Source: a virus. From it: 29,767 nt of DNA. The stretch covers positions 1 to 29,767 of IMG/VR virus record IMGVR_UViG_3300030061_000368, one strand, 5' to 3'. Positions within the stretch are counted from its first letter, which is position 1, and each line of letters starts with the position of its first letter. Positions 27,987 to 29,767 of the stretch are shown piece by piece. A model generated the notes under the pieces. The model saw only the letters and a list, made by a program, of their open reading frames with translations, was not told the origin of the DNA and searched no databases. The position numbers and the translations under genes were made by a program.

Positions 27987-29767
27987 TGGCAACTTTTAAC
28001 ATAAATGCTGTTGATAGAAGGATACAATATACATCTACTGGCCAGACTGCGTTTAATTTTAGTTTTCAAGTAAACGCATCATCTGAGCTCCAGGTATATA
28101 TTAATGATGTTTTAAAATCAGAAACTACTCACTACTCTGTATCTTTAAATGCTGATGGTACTGGAACTGTAACCTTTGGATCAGCAACTACAGCTGGAGA
28201 AATAATTACAATTATTGGTGATCAACCATTATCAAGAACTACTGTATTCCAAACTGGTCAAACAAATAATCCTACAACTTTAGAAACTGAATTTGATAAT
28301 GTATTAATTAGACAACAACAACTCAAAGAACTTACAGATAGATCTATACAATTAAAAGTTACTACTCCAAGAACTGTAACTGGATCTGGTACATCTGGTC
28401 CTTTAGAATGGCCTTATGATGCAACTGTATCTAACAATGCAGATAAAGTTATAGCTTATGACAGTAATGGTACTTCTTTAATATTAGGACCAACAACTAC
28501 TGGACTAACTACACTTGCTGGAATTAGTACCGAGGTTCAAGCTCTTGCTGGGATTGCAAGTAATATTACAACTGCTGCTGGGATTGCATCTAATATAACA
28601 ACTGTAGCTGGTCTATCTACACAAATTACAAATTTATCTGGAGTATCTGCATCTGATCTAACTACTGTAGCTGGTATTGGTGGTACAGTTTTAGGTAATG
28701 TAGCTGGAGCTGTAACAGCTATCAATGCAGTCAATTCTAATTTAGTAGCTATCAATGCAGTAAATTCTAACTCTACTAATATAAATGCTGTATCTGCTGC
28801 AAATACAAATATTACAAATGTAAACAATGCCTTAGCAAATATAAATCAAGTAGCATCAAACTTATCTGCTATATCTGATTTTGCTGGTATCTATCTTGGA
28901 GCTCAATCTTCAAATCCAACGCAAGATCCAGATGGTTCAGCTTTGGATGGAGGAGAACTTTTTTTTGATACATCTTCAAACCAACTTAAAGTCTATTCGT
29001 CATCAAGTGGATGGCAAAATGCTGGTTCATCTATAAATGGTACATCTGCAAGATTTACATTTACAATATCTGGAACTCCAACAACAGTAAGTGGAAATGA
29101 TGATGCTGGAACAGCCCTTTCATATAGTCCGAATTTCATTGATGTATATTTGAATGGTGTTAAGCAAGTAAATGGAACAGATGTAACTGTAACATCTGGA
29201 AATAGTTTAGTATTCGCATCTGCTTTAGCAAATTCGGATGTAGTAGATTGTGTAGCCTTTGGTACATTCAATGTTGCTAATATAGCTGCTAGTGCAATTA
29301 CATCTGGTACACTTGGATCTGCAAGAGGTGGTACTGGTAAAACTACATCTGATTTATCTGGTCAAGCTGGAAAAGCATTAGTAGTTAATAGTTCACAAAA
29401 TGGATTTGATCTGGCTAACACATCAAGTGCAGAGGTTTATGGATTTAAAAAATCATTTACAGCCTCAACTCTTAATAGAACAGTTACAGTAGTATCTGTA
29501 GGTGGTTCAAATAAATATTTTATAGATGGAGTTCAACAAGATACTTTAGAATTATTAGAGGGTAACACTTATGTATTTACTTATCCATCTGGCCATCCTT
29601 TTAAATTTTCAACTACATCAGATGGTTCTCATGGTGGAGGCAGCGAATACACGACTGGGGTTACTCATAACTCATCTACCCAGGTTACAATAGTTGTAGC
29701 AACTGGAGCTCCGACTTTATATTATTATTGTTCATCTCACTCTGGAATGGGTGGTCAAGCAAATACA
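27986..29767 (+). CDS. Tail fibre with T7 gp17-type N-terminus and blue-copper-like domain (3' partial)
   Basis: 594 codons are visible and the frame runs off the window. Residues 1-120 match the T7 gp17 tail-attachment domain (INAVDRRIQYTSTGQTAF..., ITIIGDQPLSRTT, then LRQQQLKEL-like helix). Residues about 180-290 are decapeptide repeats (AGIASNITTA, AGIASNITTV, VAINAVNSNS) forming a trimeric shaft. Next comes a beta domain with YLNGVKQVNGTDV, a SARGGTGKTT hinge, and from about 505 a domain with NKYFIDGVQQDTLELLEGN, His537 (SGHPFKF), Cys582, His585 and Met588 (YCSSHSGMGG), the ligand set of cupredoxins. It should bind the host surface. Coupled by TAATG to the preceding gene. Confidence 0.88.
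   Translation, partial: MATFNINAVDRRIQYTSTGQTAFNFSFQVNASSELQVYINDVLKSETTHYSVSLNADGTGTVTFGSATTAGEIITIIGDQPLSRTTVFQTGQTNNPTTLETEFDNVLIRQQQLKELTDRSIQLKVTTPRTVTGSGTSGPLEWPYDATVSNNADKVIAYDSNGTSLILGPTTTGLTTLAGISTEVQALAGIASNITTAAGIASNITTVAGLSTQITNLSGVSASDLTTVAGIGGTVLGNVAGAVTAINAVNSNLVAINAVNSNSTNINAVSAANTNITNVNNALANINQVASNLSAISDFAGIYLGAQSSNPTQDPDGSALDGGELFFDTSSNQLKVYSSSSGWQNAGSSINGTSARFTFTISGTPTTVSGNDDAGTALSYSPNFIDVYLNGVKQVNGTDVTVTSGNSLVFASALANSDVVDCVAFGTFNVANIAASAITSGTLGSARGGTGKTTSDLSGQAGKALVVNSSQNGFDLANTSSAEVYGFKKSFTASTLNRTVTVVSVGGSNKYFIDGVQQDTLELLEGNTYVFTYPSGHPFKFSTTSDGSHGGGSEYTTGVTHNSSTQVTIVVATGAPTLYYYCSSHSGMGGQANT

Noticed and set aside
28537-29271. Two minus-strand frames (96 and 92 aa) inside the tail fibre
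   Set aside because: Open only because the fibre repeats are Ala/Thr/Asn-rich; no ribosome site, no family resemblance, and the plus-strand fibre is continuous.
1-29767. tRNA genes, CRISPR arrays, insertion sequences
   Set aside because: No cloverleaf-like GC-rich segment, no regularly spaced 25-40 base repeats and no transposase motifs were seen; the only regular repeats are within the fibre coding frame.

Overview
This window looks like most of the genome of an AT-rich tailed phage with a short tail (T7-type podovirus virion). The likely host is a marine alphaproteobacterium, possibly SAR11-like. That guess rests on low GC, AGA/A-T-ending codon use, very tight gene packing and resemblance to pelagiphage-type genes; no host marker is present. 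No RNA polymerase, DNA polymerase, helicase or primase gene is visible in the 29.8 kb, so transcription and replication probably rely on the host. No tRNA, CRISPR or insertion sequence was seen.

Layout: (1) 1-2484, plus strand: the lysis end, with a holin (cut by the window start), a membrane/coiled-coil protein, a zinc amidase (T7-lysozyme type), a metallophosphoesterase and a small hypothetical. (2) 2542-6264, minus strand: an early/recombination operon read from a divergent promoter near 6320. Its genes, in transcription order, are two hypotheticals, a small serine recombinase, a membrane peptide, a YqaJ-type exonuclease, a 44-aa double-CxxC protein, an ERF single-strand annealing protein, a stand-alone LexA-type winged helix and a hypothetical. 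(3) 6379-8352, plus strand: a ribbon-helix-helix regulator, a DUF3310 protein, a protein carrying only the DnaA domain IV DNA-binding module, and an HTH_36 replication-initiator-like protein. (4) 8353-8681: the only long non-coding stretch, full of palindromes and repeats, with a good sigma70-type promoter and a folded leader; it is my candidate replication origin/control region. (5) 8682-14634: a small protein with an SSB-like C-terminal tip, a divergent Dam-family protein, both terminase subunits, a frameshifted cytosine-methyltransferase-like gene, a T7 gp13/GNAT-like protein and a train of very small basic or membrane proteins. (6) 14634-end: virion genes in T7-like order: portal, Bbp19-like protein, scaffold, major capsid protein, decoration-like protein, tail tubes A and B, three or four internal/ejection proteins and a tail fibre that runs off the window end.

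Genes are coupled by TAATG, ATGA or short overlaps almost throughout, so each block probably works as one translation-coupled operon. The ERF/YqaJ/serine-recombinase block handles recombination. The DnaA-IV, HTH_36 and SSB-tip proteins plausibly recruit the host replisome to the phage origin. The most unusual items are the DnaA-IV mini-protein next to a palindrome-rich region, a blue-copper-like H...CxxHxxM motif in the tail fibre, two methyltransferase-like genes that look degenerate or broken, and a leader with alternative hairpins in front of the capsid gene.
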